Source of the DNA: Bacteroidota bacterium
GTDB taxonomy: Bacteria; Bacteroidota; Bacteroidia; Bacteroidales; Prolixibacteraceae
DNA: 64,000 bases
Direction of reading: 5' to 3'
NCBI GenBank assembly: GCA_030684645.1
Contig: JAUXUF010000093.1
Coordinates: 18,912 to 82,911 of the forward strand
Of the stretch, positions 45,051 through 53,528 are shown one piece after another. The notes under the pieces are model-generated. The model made no database searches. It was given only the letters and a program-made list of their open reading frames with translations, and was not told the DNA's origin. The translations under genes were made by a program, and so were the position numbers. The first letter of the stretch is position 1. The number at the start of each line of letters is the position of its first letter.

Positions 45051-45068
45051 TATACTGTTATAAAAGAC

Positions 45069-45104
45069 AACAAGAAAGGCTGGTTTTTACCGGCCTTTCT
45101 TGTT
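45069..45104 (+). terminator. Hairpin after cysK, probable terminator
   Basis: AACAAGAAAGGC (45069-45080) pairs with GCCTTTCTTGTT (45093-45104), a perfect 12-bp stem around TGGTTTTTACCG, 19 bp after the cysK stop. There is no long T-run after it, so its strength is uncertain. Confidence 0.6.
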
Positions 45105-45169
45105 AAAAGGACTTGAATAACAAGCATTGAAACCGGTACGTTTTCCGGCATAAATACTAACTTCGCTGG

Positions 45170-45318
45170 CAACATATGGACGGAATAAATTACATCTTTA
45201 CATACAACCCAATGTGGACGGAATAAATTCCATCCCTACAATATGAAGCGAGCCTACGGCTCTAACTTGCTAATCCCGTAGGGATGGTTCATGTTGTAGC
45301 CACGGATTTTAATCCGTT
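45170..45318. repeat. Palindromic repeat block, left flank of the transposase
   Basis: Contains two GGACGGAATAAATT copies, GAGCCTACGGCTC (45250-45262), GGTTCATGTTGTAG after it, and CGGATTTTAATCCG (45303-45316). The same blocks occur in the right flank at 45835-46040 in the same order. Together with the hairpin after cysK this accounts for the 309-bp gap between cysK and the transposase gene. Confidence 0.8.
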
Positions 45319-45359
45319 GGGAAAATGAACGATAACAAAATAAAATAAATTATAAAATC

Positions 45360-45821
45360 ATGGCAAATACCTACCATCAAGTTTACATTCAATGCGTCTT
45401 CGCAGTAAAATATAGAGATGCTGTAATTGATAATGATTGGCGACCAACATTGTTAGGGGTAATTGGTAATTTAATCAATGAAACCGAATGTAAAACCATT
45501 ATTGTCAATGGTATTGAAGATCATATTCATTGTTTTTTAGGATTAAAACCAACCGTTTCCAGTTCCGATTTAATGAAAATTGTGAAAGCAAAATCATCAA
45601 AGTATATCAATGATCATCAATTGACAAAAAGAAGATTTGAATGGCAGGATGGATACGGTGTGTTTTCATATAGTCATTCTCAAATTGATCAGGTATATAA
45701 GTATATCGCTAATCAGGAGGAGCATCACAGGAAACAAACTTTTAGAGAGGAGTATCTGGAGTTTTTGGAAAAATTCGATGTGCCTTATGACGAACGATAT
45801 ATTTTCGCGGATTTGATTTAA
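45360..45821 (+). mobile_element. IS200-like (REP-associated tyrosine) transposase
   Basis: 153 residues of the Y1 single-strand transposase family. YHQVYIQCVFAVKYRDAVID is the start, and the metal-binding HUH pair is in IEDHIHCFLGL near residue 58. The C-terminal helix QVYKYIANQEEHHRKQTF near residue 115 holds the catalytic Tyr. The size and intact frame suggest an active or recently active gene. Palindromic repeats of one family flank it on both sides, as for RAYT genes that move REP sequences rather than for a simple IS200. No separate IS ends or target duplication were defined. Confidence 0.85.
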
Positions 45822-45834
45822 TTTAATATGTGCC

Positions 45835-46040
45835 GAGCCTACGGCTCTCAATTGGTTTGGATTCATCATTTGCGGATGGAATGAATTCCATCCCTACAAC
45901 ATGAACCGAGCCTACGGCTCTGACATGTTAATCCCGTTGGGATGGTTCATGTTGTAGCCACGGATTTTAATCCGTTGGACATCAGAAGCAAAAAAAATCA
46001 TCGGGATGGTTTATATTGTAGCCACAGATTTTAATCCGTG
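45835..46040. repeat. Palindromic repeat block, right flank of the transposase
   Basis: GAGCCTACGGCTC occurs at 45835-45847 and again at 45908-45920. CTACAACATGAACC (45894-45907) and GGTTCATGTTGTAG (45944-45957) are perfect reverse complements. GGATGGAATGAATTCCATCC near 45874 and CGGATTTTAATCCG (45961-45974) are palindromes. A partial third copy (CAGATTTTAATCCGTG) lies near 46025-46040. The block ends about 60 bp before ppx. Confidence 0.85.
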
Positions 46041-46098
46041 GAAAAAAAAGGAATAAACCAATCCGTAGATTATTGAAATACAAATATTAATAACATTT

Positions 46099-47019
46099 AT
46101 GACCAAACGAATTGCCATCATCGACCTCGGCACCAATACCTGCAATTTGCTGATCGCAGAATACCAGGATCAAACCTATCAGATTCTTTACCAAGGGAAA
46201 GAGGTTGTAAAACTAGGTAAAAACGGGATCGATAAGAATCAGTTGACTCAAGATGGGCTTGACCGGGCTATACTTGCTTTTCAAAAACATCTGGACAGGA
46301 TCGGAAATTTCGGATCAGCAGAAGTCATCGCTCTCGCCACTTCGGCCATCCGTGAAGCCAAAAACCGCGACTGGTTTCAACAAACATTGGAAATGCAAAC
46401 CGGCATCAAACTGCAAATTATTTCAGGAGAAAAGGAAGCTGATCTGATTTTTAAAGGCGTAAAGCTGGCTTTCGGAGAAATTGAAAACCATTCGCTAATT
46501 CTGGATATTGGAGGCGGAAGCAACGAATTTATCCTGACCGAAGTCAATCAACCAATCTGGTCACAAAGTTTTCAACTCGGAATGGCCCGGATTATTGAAC
46601 AGATTCCCCCATCAGACCCGATTTCTCCGGAAGAAATCAGCCAAATCAATACCTGGTTTGAAAGCCGTCTTGATTCGTTGTGGAACCGGACCAGAAACTT
46701 CGGAATTGCAAGTCTGATAGGCTGTTCGGGAGCTTTCGACACACTTGCCGATTTAATTGACCAGACTGATCCGGGAACTAAAATTCGAATTAAGCAGGAA
46801 GTGAAACTCAACGATTTTGATTGGATTTACCGGATGCTGATAAAATCCACTACTGCGGAACGGACCCAAATGAAGGGATTGGAACCGATCCGGATTGAGA
46901 TGATCGTTCCATCGGTTTTATTTATGAAATTGGTGATCGATCGGTTAAATATTCAGAAAATCTATCAAACTGATTACGCTCTTCGGGAAGGTGTTTTATA
47001 CGAACTTATTTTCAGCTAA
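46099..47019 (+). CDS. Exopolyphosphatase / pppGpp phosphatase family protein
   Basis: 306 residues of the Ppx/GppA family, ASKHA fold. MTKRIAIIDLGTNTCNLLIA is the phosphate-1 motif, ALATSAIREAKN and LILDIGGGSNEFIL (phosphate 2) follow, and GCSGAFDTLADL is the adenosine-like motif. It is the short form, without the C-terminal HD domain of E. coli Ppx. It releases phosphate from polyphosphate or pppGpp. It lies 35 bp before the NtrC-like gene, so the two may be linked. Confidence 0.88.
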   Translation: MTKRIAIIDLGTNTCNLLIAEYQDQTYQILYQGKEVVKLGKNGIDKNQLTQDGLDRAILAFQKHLDRIGNFGSAEVIALATSAIREAKNRDWFQQTLEMQTGIKLQIISGEKEADLIFKGVKLAFGEIENHSLILDIGGGSNEFILTEVNQPIWSQSFQLGMARIIEQIPPSDPISPEEISQINTWFESRLDSLWNRTRNFGIASLIGCSGAFDTLADLIDQTDPGTKIRIKQEVKLNDFDWIYRMLIKSTTAERTQMKGLEPIRIEMIVPSVLFMKLVIDRLNIQKIYQTDYALREGVLYELIFS

Positions 47020-47054
47020 ATTCGTGCGGAAATTTTCAGTAAAAAACTATAAAA

Positions 47055-48218
47055 ATGTCAAGAATATTAGTCATCGATGACGAACGCAGCATTCGCAACA
47101 CCCTGAAAGACATTTTAGAATTCGAAAAGTATGAGGTTGAATTGGCCGAAGACGGATTTAAAGCGCTGGAACTCCTGAAATCCAATGATTTTGATGTCAT
47201 TTTATGCGACATTAAAATGCCTGGAATGGATGGCATCGAAGTTTTGCAAAAGGTTGAAGAAATTAAGCCCGATATTCCAGTCGTGATGATTTCGGGTCAT
47301 GGAAACATTGATACCGCTGTTGAATCAATCAAAAAAGGAGCGTTCGACTTTATCGAAAAACCCCTCGATCTGAATCGTTTGCTGATTACCTTGCGTAATG
47401 CCATGGATAAATCGACCTTGATTACCGAAACGAAGGTATTGCGAAAAAAAGTGGGTAAACGAATCGATATTGTTGGTAATTCGTTGGCTATTCAAAAAGT
47501 AAAAGACATGATTGACCGGGTAGCAGGTACCGATGCCCGTGTCTTAATTACCGGATCAAACGGCACCGGGAAAGAATTAGTGGCACGTCTCCTGCACGAA
47601 AAAAGTAACCGTTCCGACGGTCCATTTATTGAAGTAAACTGTGCCGCCATTCCTTCTGAATTAATCGAAAGTGAATTGTTCGGGCACGAAAAGGGAGCAT
47701 TTACCTCTGCCATCAAACAACGTAAAGGCAAGTTTGAACAAGCAACAGGTGGAACCATTTTTCTGGATGAAATCGGCGACATGAGCCTTTCCGCTCAGGC
47801 CAAAGTACTGCGGGTTTTGCAGGAAAGTGTCATCACACGGGTTGGTGGTGATTCGCAAATAAAGGTTGATGTGCGCGTAATTGCGGCTACCAATAAAAAT
47901 CTGACCAGAGAAATCGAACTGAATAGTTTCAGAGAGGACCTTTACCATCGCTTAAGTGTAATCTTGATTCACGTACCTGACTTAAACGAACGGTTGGAGG
48001 ATATTCCTGCTTTGTGTGATTATTTCGTCGGGCTGATTTGTGCTGAATACGGCATCACTCAGAAATTGATAGATAATGAGGCTATAAGCGAGTTGCAGAA
48101 CATCCGCTGGACAGGCAATATCCGTGAATTCCGGAATGTAATTGAACGACTGATTATTCTTTGTGATAAAATAATCACCAAAGAAGATATTTTAAACTAT
48201 GCTGTACCACGTCAATAA
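47055..48218 (+). CDS. Response regulator with sigma-54 AAA+ domain, no DNA-binding domain
   Basis: 387 residues. The receiver domain (about 1-120) has phospho-Asp in VILCDIKMPGMDG and Thr/Lys in VMISGHGN and FIEKPLD. The AAA+ domain follows: Walker A ITGSNGTGKELVARLL, GAFTSA in place of the canonical GAFTGA, Walker B GTIFLDEIGDMS and the Arg finger in FREDLYHRLS. The protein ends soon after NIREFRNVIERLIILCD. The C-terminal Fis-like helix-turn-helix of NtrC-type activators is missing, so it may act without DNA binding or be a truncated form. Confidence 0.88.
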   Translation: MSRILVIDDERSIRNTLKDILEFEKYEVELAEDGFKALELLKSNDFDVILCDIKMPGMDGIEVLQKVEEIKPDIPVVMISGHGNIDTAVESIKKGAFDFIEKPLDLNRLLITLRNAMDKSTLITETKVLRKKVGKRIDIVGNSLAIQKVKDMIDRVAGTDARVLITGSNGTGKELVARLLHEKSNRSDGPFIEVNCAAIPSELIESELFGHEKGAFTSAIKQRKGKFEQATGGTIFLDEIGDMSLSAQAKVLRVLQESVITRVGGDSQIKVDVRVIAATNKNLTREIELNSFREDLYHRLSVILIHVPDLNERLEDIPALCDYFVGLICAEYGITQKLIDNEAISELQNIRWTGNIREFRNVIERLIILCDKIITKEDILNYAVPRQ

Positions 48219-48392
48219 AAGATTTCGAATGTTGGATTCATCGCTCAAAATGTTTACCTGTTTTGCGCTTCTGAAGGATTGGGTGCAGTGGTTAGAGGTT
48301 CGGTGAACAAAGAAACACTTCATGCAAAATTAAATCTTGAACCAAGCCAATTAATCATTCTGGCTCAAACGGTTGGCTTCCCCAAAAAATAG
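48219..48392 (+). pseudogene. Nitroreductase C-terminal remnant
   Basis: Right after the preceding stop, a frame without a start codon runs to TAG at 48390-48392. It reads NVGFIAQNVYLFCASEGLGA followed by VVRGSVNKETLHAKLNLEPS and LIILAQTVGFPKK. This is the C-terminus of nitroreductase-family (SagB-like) flavoproteins. About 55 codons survive. The gene body is lost, perhaps by the same event that placed the CotH gene here. Confidence 0.75.
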
Positions 48393-48457
48393 AAGGATCA
48401 GATCAATGCAGAAATGCATTTTTGTCATACCTTGTTCCAAAACCTAAACGTAAGCTA

Positions 48458-50086
48458 ATGCTTTCAATTCTGAAGCTTGTATTTATTGGTCTGATCTTAC
48501 TGATTTCTCAGCAAAAGGTATTTACTCAAGTTCCCTTTACTTCATCCAATCTTCCTTTAGTTGTCATAAATACCAGCGGTCAACCGATTCCGGACGATCC
48601 AAAAATTTATGCCAGCATGGGAATTATCTGGAATGGTCCGGGAAAACGCAATACCTTGAATGACCAAATGAATAATTACAATGGTAAAATAGGGATTGAA
48701 ATTCGCGGCTCTTCATCGCAAATGTTTCCCAAGAAAAGCTATGGAATTGAAACCAAATCGAATGATCTAGTTTCTATAGATGTTTCATTGCTCGGAATGC
48801 CCGAGGAGAACGATTGGATTCTTTATGCTCCCTATACCGATAAAACGATGATCCGTGATGTGCTCACCTATACGCTGGATGCTACTCTTGGGCATTATTC
48901 GCCACGTTGCCGATTCGTTGAACTTTTCCTGAATGGTAAATATGACGGGGTTTATGTGCTGATGGAAAAAATCAAACGAAATAAAAACCGGGTTGATATT
49001 GCCAAATTAACAACTACTGATAATTCGGGCGAAGACCTGACAGGAGGTTATATTATCAAGATTGATAAAACTACCGGTAGTGGCGGTGAAGGCTGGTACT
49101 CCAGCTATCCGAATACTGCTGGCAATACCTTTTACCAGTATGATTATCCAAAGTCCACCGAAATCACCGGCACCCAAAAATCCTATATCCAGAACTATGT
49201 CAGGAACATGGAAACTGCTTTGTATCAGGAAAGATTTACCACATCCGGAAGCTATCATGAGTTTTTAAATGATTCGTCGTTTATCGATTTCATGATCATC
49301 AACGAGTTGGCCAAAAATGTGGATGGATATCGGCTCAGTTCCTATTTGTACAAAGGCAAAAATAGCTTGATGAATTGTGGCCCGATTTGGGATTTTAACC
49401 TGGGTTTCGGAAATGCTGATTATTACAATGGATGGTTGGCTGTCGGTTTTCAATACAATACCAATCTGACCCAATTTAGCGGATTACCTGATTCTTGGCA
49501 AAATCCATTTTGGTGGAAAAAATTATTGCTTGACACATCATTTGTCGAAAATTTAAAAAAGCGATGGGCTTCACTTCGAAAAAATGAGCTTTCTGATCAA
49601 CGGATTAGCCTGGTTACAGATAGTCTGGCTAATATAATCGCCGAGGCGCAGGTCAGGAATTACCAGCGATGGCCAATACTTGGAACCTATGTCTGGCCCA
49701 ATTATTTTGTTGGAGATTCATACAGCTCGGAGGTTTCGTGGATGAAAAACTGGGTCAGCCAACGCTTGAGTTTTCTTGATCTTGCCTGGCCTTACGATAC
49801 CTCACATACGGCAGAAAAACCGGTAGCCAAATTATTCGATGTGTTTCCAAATCCTTTTAAAGATCAGCTTACCATTCAGCTTAATTCATTCAGCTCCGGC
49901 TACGTTTATGCCGAGGTTTTCAGTACAAATGGTTCTCTGCTTCGAAAAGATAGGATTGATATTGAAAACAATCAAATCAATCTGGATTATTCCGGAAATA
50001 ACGGGCTGAATCGCGGACTTTATTTACTGCGTATTACCCACAATGACCGGATTTTACTGAATGAAAAGATCTTGAAAATCAAGTAA
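48458..50086 (+). CDS. CotH-kinase-like secreted protein with T9SS sorting domain
   Basis: 542 residues from ATG 48458 (MLSILKLVFIGLILLISQQK), a signal peptide; an upstream TTG start at 48422 is less likely. After LPLVVINTSGQPIPDDPKIY comes the CotH core: GIEIRGSSSQMFPKKSYGIE, WILYAPYTDKTMIRD, LNGKYDGVYVLMEKIKR and the Asp-rich CGPIWDFNLGFGN. The C-terminus LFDVFPNPFKDQLTIQLNSF is a type IX sorting domain, so the protein is sent through the outer membrane. CotH domains are atypical protein kinases or spore-coat factors; the role here is unknown. Confidence 0.88.
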   Translation: MLSILKLVFIGLILLISQQKVFTQVPFTSSNLPLVVINTSGQPIPDDPKIYASMGIIWNGPGKRNTLNDQMNNYNGKIGIEIRGSSSQMFPKKSYGIETKSNDLVSIDVSLLGMPEENDWILYAPYTDKTMIRDVLTYTLDATLGHYSPRCRFVELFLNGKYDGVYVLMEKIKRNKNRVDIAKLTTTDNSGEDLTGGYIIKIDKTTGSGGEGWYSSYPNTAGNTFYQYDYPKSTEITGTQKSYIQNYVRNMETALYQERFTTSGSYHEFLNDSSFIDFMIINELAKNVDGYRLSSYLYKGKNSLMNCGPIWDFNLGFGNADYYNGWLAVGFQYNTNLTQFSGLPDSWQNPFWWKKLLLDTSFVENLKKRWASLRKNELSDQRISLVTDSLANIIAEAQVRNYQRWPILGTYVWPNYFVGDSYSSEVSWMKNWVSQRLSFLDLAWPYDTSHTAEKPVAKLFDVFPNPFKDQLTIQLNSFSSGYVYAEVFSTNGSLLRKDRIDIENNQINLDYSGNNGLNRGLYLLRITHNDRILLNEKILKIK

Positions 50087-50240
50087 AAAGTAAAAAGAAA
50101 AGACCGGTGAATGGAGTGGCATTGCCCTTTATTATTCATGAGCTTAGGGATTTTTTACTTTTGCCTTGGACCCAACCTTACCTTTTTCTTACTTCTTTTT
50201 CTCCTGAAAGGGGACTCGTTTCGTAGGATTGTTTTTTGTC

Positions 50241-50248
50241 TATCTTTG
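50241..50248 (+). promoter_or_regulatory. Candidate -7 element for guaA
   Basis: TATCTTTG is a perfect TAnnTTTG, 24 bp before the guaA ATG. A -33 TTTG is not clear. It supports ATG 50272 over an upstream start at 50236. Confidence 0.5.
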
Positions 50249-50271
50249 CGGCAATTCAAAAAACAAGTCTG

Positions 50272-51801
50272 ATGCAGGAAAAAATTCTTATCCTTGATTT
50301 TGGTTCGCAATATACTCAATTGATTGGTCGTCGTGTGAGAGAGTTGAACGTTTATTGTGAAATCTATCCGTTTAACCATTATCCCGCCATAGACGAAACT
50401 GTTAAGGGGGTTATCTTATCCGGAAGTCCGTTTTCGGTCCGCGATGCCAATGCACCGAAACCTGATCTGACATTCATCAAAGGAAAAATACCTTTACTCG
50501 GTGTTTGTTACGGTGCCCAATACCTGGCTCATTATTTTGGCGGTGAGGTTATGCCATCCAATTCGCGCGAATACGGCAGGGCTAACCTAGGATTTGTTGA
50601 TTCATCCAATCAGCTGTTTAGACAGGTGAGCGAACATACTCAGGTTTGGATGTCGCATGGCGATACCATTGAGCGTCTTCCCGAAAATTATAAAATCATT
50701 GCCAGCACAGCCGACGTAAAAAATGCTGCTTTTCAGATCCAAGACGAACAAACTTATGCCATTCAGTTTCATCCTGAAGTTTATCACACAACCGAAGGAA
50801 CTCAGCTCCTGCAAAACTTTGTGGTTGATATTTGTGGTTGCAAACAGGACTGGACTCCCGATTCCTTTATCGAAACAACAGTAAAGGAACTGCAAGCCAG
50901 GCTGGGCGACGATAAAGTGGTTCTTGGCCTTTCGGGCGGCGTCGATTCATCGGTTGCCGGAGTCCTCCTGCACCGGGCAATCGGAAAAAACCTGACCTGT
51001 ATTTTTGTTGACAATGGGTTACTTCGGAAGGACGAATTTCAACAGGTACTCGACTCGTACCAACACATGGGGCTAAACGTGATAGGAGTGGATGCCAGTC
51101 AGAAATTTTGGGACGATCTGGCCGGAATTACCGATCCTGAGCTGAAAAGAAAAATAATTGGCCGCGACTTCATCGAAGTGTTCGATGTGGAAGCGCATAA
51201 AATAAAAGACGTGAAATGGCTGGCGCAGGGAACCATTTATCCTGATGTGATCGAATCGGTTTCGGTAAACGGACCTTCGGCAACCATCAAATCGCACCAC
51301 AACGTGGGTGGATTACCTGAGAAAATGCACCTGAAAGTAGTCGAACCGCTGAATTTGTTATTCAAAGATGAAGTACGCAGGGTCGGGAAAGCCTTGGGTA
51401 TTTATCCTGAATTACTGGGGCGTCATCCTTTCCCCGGACCTGGTTTGGGTATCCGGATTTTGAGTGATGTTACTCCCGAAAAAGTACATATCCTTCAGGA
51501 TGTCGATGCCATTTTTATCAACGGATTGAAAGAATGGGGATTGTACGACAAGGTTTGGCAGGCAGGAGCGATGCTGCTGCCTGTTCAATCGGTTGGTGTA
51601 ATGGGTGACGAACGGACCTACGAAAATGTCGTTGCCTTGCGCGCCGTGGCTTCAACCGATGGAATGACTGCCGATTGGGTACATTTGCCCTACGAATTTC
51701 TGGCGAAAATGTCGAACGAGATCATCAATAAAGTTCGCGGAATCAACCGGGTTGTTTACGACATCAGTTCAAAACCACCTGCAACCATCGAATGGGAATA
51801 G
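50272..51801 (+). CDS. guaA: GMP synthase (glutamine-hydrolysing)
   Basis: 509 residues from ATG 50272 ([20 protein letters not shown]). It converts XMP to GMP. The glutaminase domain has [15 protein letters not shown] with the catalytic Cys near residue 83, and FHPEVYHT with His/Glu. The ATP-pyrophosphatase domain has the P-loop [14 protein letters not shown] near 220. The dimerisation domain ends [14 protein letters not shown]. Full length and intact. Confidence 0.97.
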   Translation: MQEKILILDFGSQYTQLIGRRVRELNVYCEIYPFNHYPAIDETVKGVILSGSPFSVRDANAPKPDLTFIKGKIPLLGVCYGAQYLAHYFGGEVMPSNSREYGRANLGFVDSSNQLFRQVSEHTQVWMSHGDTIERLPENYKIIASTADVKNAAFQIQDEQTYAIQFHPEVYHTTEGTQLLQNFVVDICGCKQDWTPDSFIETTVKELQARLGDDKVVLGLSGGVDSSVAGVLLHRAIGKNLTCIFVDNGLLRKDEFQQVLDSYQHMGLNVIGVDASQKFWDDLAGITDPELKRKIIGRDFIEVFDVEAHKIKDVKWLAQGTIYPDVIESVSVNGPSATIKSHHNVGGLPEKMHLKVVEPLNLLFKDEVRRVGKALGIYPELLGRHPFPGPGLGIRILSDVTPEKVHILQDVDAIFINGLKEWGLYDKVWQAGAMLLPVQSVGVMGDERTYENVVALRAVASTDGMTADWVHLPYEFLAKMSNEIINKVRGINRVVYDISSKPPATIEWE

Positions 51802-51848
51802 GTTTCAAAATAAAAATTATTAAGGCAGAAGCTTCAATGCAAGGCAGA

Positions 51849-52070
51849 AGTAAAAAGTCCCTCATTATGGGGGAGTATGGCCCCAAAAGAATATCTGGAA
51901 TGCAGTTTAAAACGTTTGGTTTACAGCTCCAGAGGAGCAAAATCTTTGTAGCCTGGGATATCGAACGATGCCAACCGTCCGCGTACTGATGCTGAACAAA
52001 TCTTCTTCCTGATTTCGGACGGAACAGAATTCTCCTTCAAAATGGAAATTCACATGAAAGGGAAAAGACA
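51849..52070. repeat. Dispersed intergenic repeat, copy 2
   Basis: Related to 41228-41470. AGTAAAAAGTCCCTCA opens it, the palindrome GCTCCAGAGGAGC lies at 51926-51938 and is followed by AAAATCTTTGTAGC, and TTTCGGACGGAA plus CCTTCAAAATGG closes it. With the terminator at 52109 it accounts for the 345-bp gap between guaA and the NIPSNAP gene. Confidence 0.8.
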
Positions 52071-52108
52071 AAAAACTTGACTAATTACTGATGGGTTAAA
52101 TAACAAAA

Positions 52109-52137
52109 AAGGAGGTTCGGTCGAGCCTCCTTCTTTG
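52109..52137 (-). terminator. Intrinsic terminator of the NIPSNAP gene
   Basis: On the minus strand AAGGAGGCTCG pairs with CGAACCTCCTT, followed by TTTT. It sits 10 bp after the NIPSNAP stop. The stem is mostly perfect (one G-U wobble). Confidence 0.75.
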
Positions 52138-52146
52138 TTTATCGCA

Positions 52147-52941
52147 CTAGAAATCAGAATAATCAGTCGGGTGCATCAGGATAATCACATGCTTTGAAAC
52201 GGTATTTTTGTATTCGGCCAGGGCTGACATTTTTTTCCATTCCGGATGACTGCCGAATGTTTTCCAATGTTCGTCATGAGATGGCATGTCGGCAAAAGTA
52301 GTCAGGTACATCAGGTTTGGCATGGCGCTTCCTGAAATGACTTCAGCATTAAAAACGGTATTAAAATTAAGGCTGTTAAACAGTTTGATCTCGCCACCTT
52401 CGTTAAACATTTTCGCTTTTTGCCTGAAAAGATTATCGGTAGGCCCTTCGTAACTCCTCAATTCATAAATCCGTTCCGAAGGTGCAGTTTTAAAGCTTGG
52501 GATAAAATAATTCGGGGCATCCGGAAATGCTTTCAGCAAGATAGATTCTTTGCGGAGAAACGGTACATTATTGAAAGGCGCGCCCAAAAAATCGATTCCT
52601 TTGGCTTGGTAAACCTGATCTTTAGCCAATTCATCCTGAATTTTTGCAAAATGATCCAGTGAATGGAAAGGGATCCAAACGTAAACGCGTTTTCCGGAGG
52701 CCGTGTCTTTTTCGATAGGTTTAAAGACTCCAACCTTTTGAATTCCTGCCCGGTGCAAAGCGGGCAAATAGGCGTTTTTCAGGAAATTGTCCACTTTTTC
52801 TTCCTGAACTTTTCCGCTCAGGCGGAATACCTGAATTTGATAAAAATCGCGCGAGGCTGCAAATCCTGATACAGAGAATACCATGGCGAGTAACACAATC
52901 AGGATAAAATGACGGGTGTAATTTTTGGTGATTTGGTTCAT
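52147..52941 (-). CDS. NIPSNAP family protein, exported
   Basis: 264 residues from ATG 52941 (MNQITKNYTRHFILIVLLAM), a signal peptide. FYQIQVFRLSGKVQEEKVDN begins the first ferredoxin-like barrel. RIYELRSYEGPTDNLFRQKA begins the NIPSNAP domain, and LMYLTTFADMPSHDEHW follows. The C-terminus ends MHPTDYSDF. NIPSNAP proteins have dimeric alpha+beta barrels, and their bacterial function is unclear. A partial second copy lies upstream. Confidence 0.88.
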   Translation of the reverse strand: MNQITKNYTRHFILIVLLAMVFSVSGFAASRDFYQIQVFRLSGKVQEEKVDNFLKNAYLPALHRAGIQKVGVFKPIEKDTASGKRVYVWIPFHSLDHFAKIQDELAKDQVYQAKGIDFLGAPFNNVPFLRKESILLKAFPDAPNYFIPSFKTAPSERIYELRSYEGPTDNLFRQKAKMFNEGGEIKLFNSLNFNTVFNAEVISGSAMPNLMYLTTFADMPSHDEHWKTFGSHPEWKKMSALAEYKNTVSKHVIILMHPTDYSDF

Positions 52942-53023
52942 TGTTTTTGGTTTTATAAATGAGTGGGTAAAGGTAGAAATCATCTCCGATTTAAGATGAT
53001 TTTTATTTCTCTGCGTTTGATGA

Positions 53024-53311
53024 CTAAAAATCAGAATAATCAGTCGGGTGCAATAATATTTTTACTGAATTGGATACCGTATTTTTATACTCAGGCAAAG
53101 CTGAAAGTGCTTTCCGATCAGGATGCGCTCTGAACGCGCCCCAATGAGTGTCATGGGCAGGCATGTCCGCAAAAGTAGTCAGGTACATCAGGTTGGGCAT
53201 AGTACTTCCCGAAATGACTTCAGCGCTAAAAACAGTATTGAAATTAAGGCTGTTAAACAGTTTGATCTCGCCGCCCTCGTTAAACATTTTTGCCTTTTGT
53301 CTGAACAGGTT
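53024..53311 (-). pseudogene. Partial duplicate of the NIPSNAP gene, 3' end only
   Basis: About 95 codons equivalent to the last third of the adjacent intact gene. They start NLFRQKAKMFNEGGEIKLFN and end LLHPTDYSDF with no gap, but with scattered substitutions. The upstream part is missing: the frame joins unrelated T-rich DNA at 53312. The intact and partial copies are in tandem, so this is a decayed duplication. Confidence 0.85.
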
Positions 53312-53426
53312 TTTTTATGAGGTGATACGAGTAAGAGATTCAATAAAACCTAAGCTCTTTGGTCATTTCCAATATTTATGAACACAAATACTTCGTGAGT
53401 GTTAACTTAAATTAAGGATAGCGGCT

Positions 53427-53456
53427 TTTGCTTGCCGGTTTTATCAACTATCTTTG
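53427..53456 (+). promoter_or_regulatory. Bacteroidetes-type promoter of the S41 peptidase gene
   Basis: TTTG at 53427-53430 and TATCTTTG at 53449-53456 are 18 nt apart. This places transcription start near 53463, downstream of the open-frame start at 53454, which supports ATG 53529. Confidence 0.7.
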
Positions 53457-53528
53457 CTGATCAAAAAAAATGAAGTTGGATGTTTTTACATATTCTATGT
53501 AGAACCCAATCGAATAAAAAATATCGTT

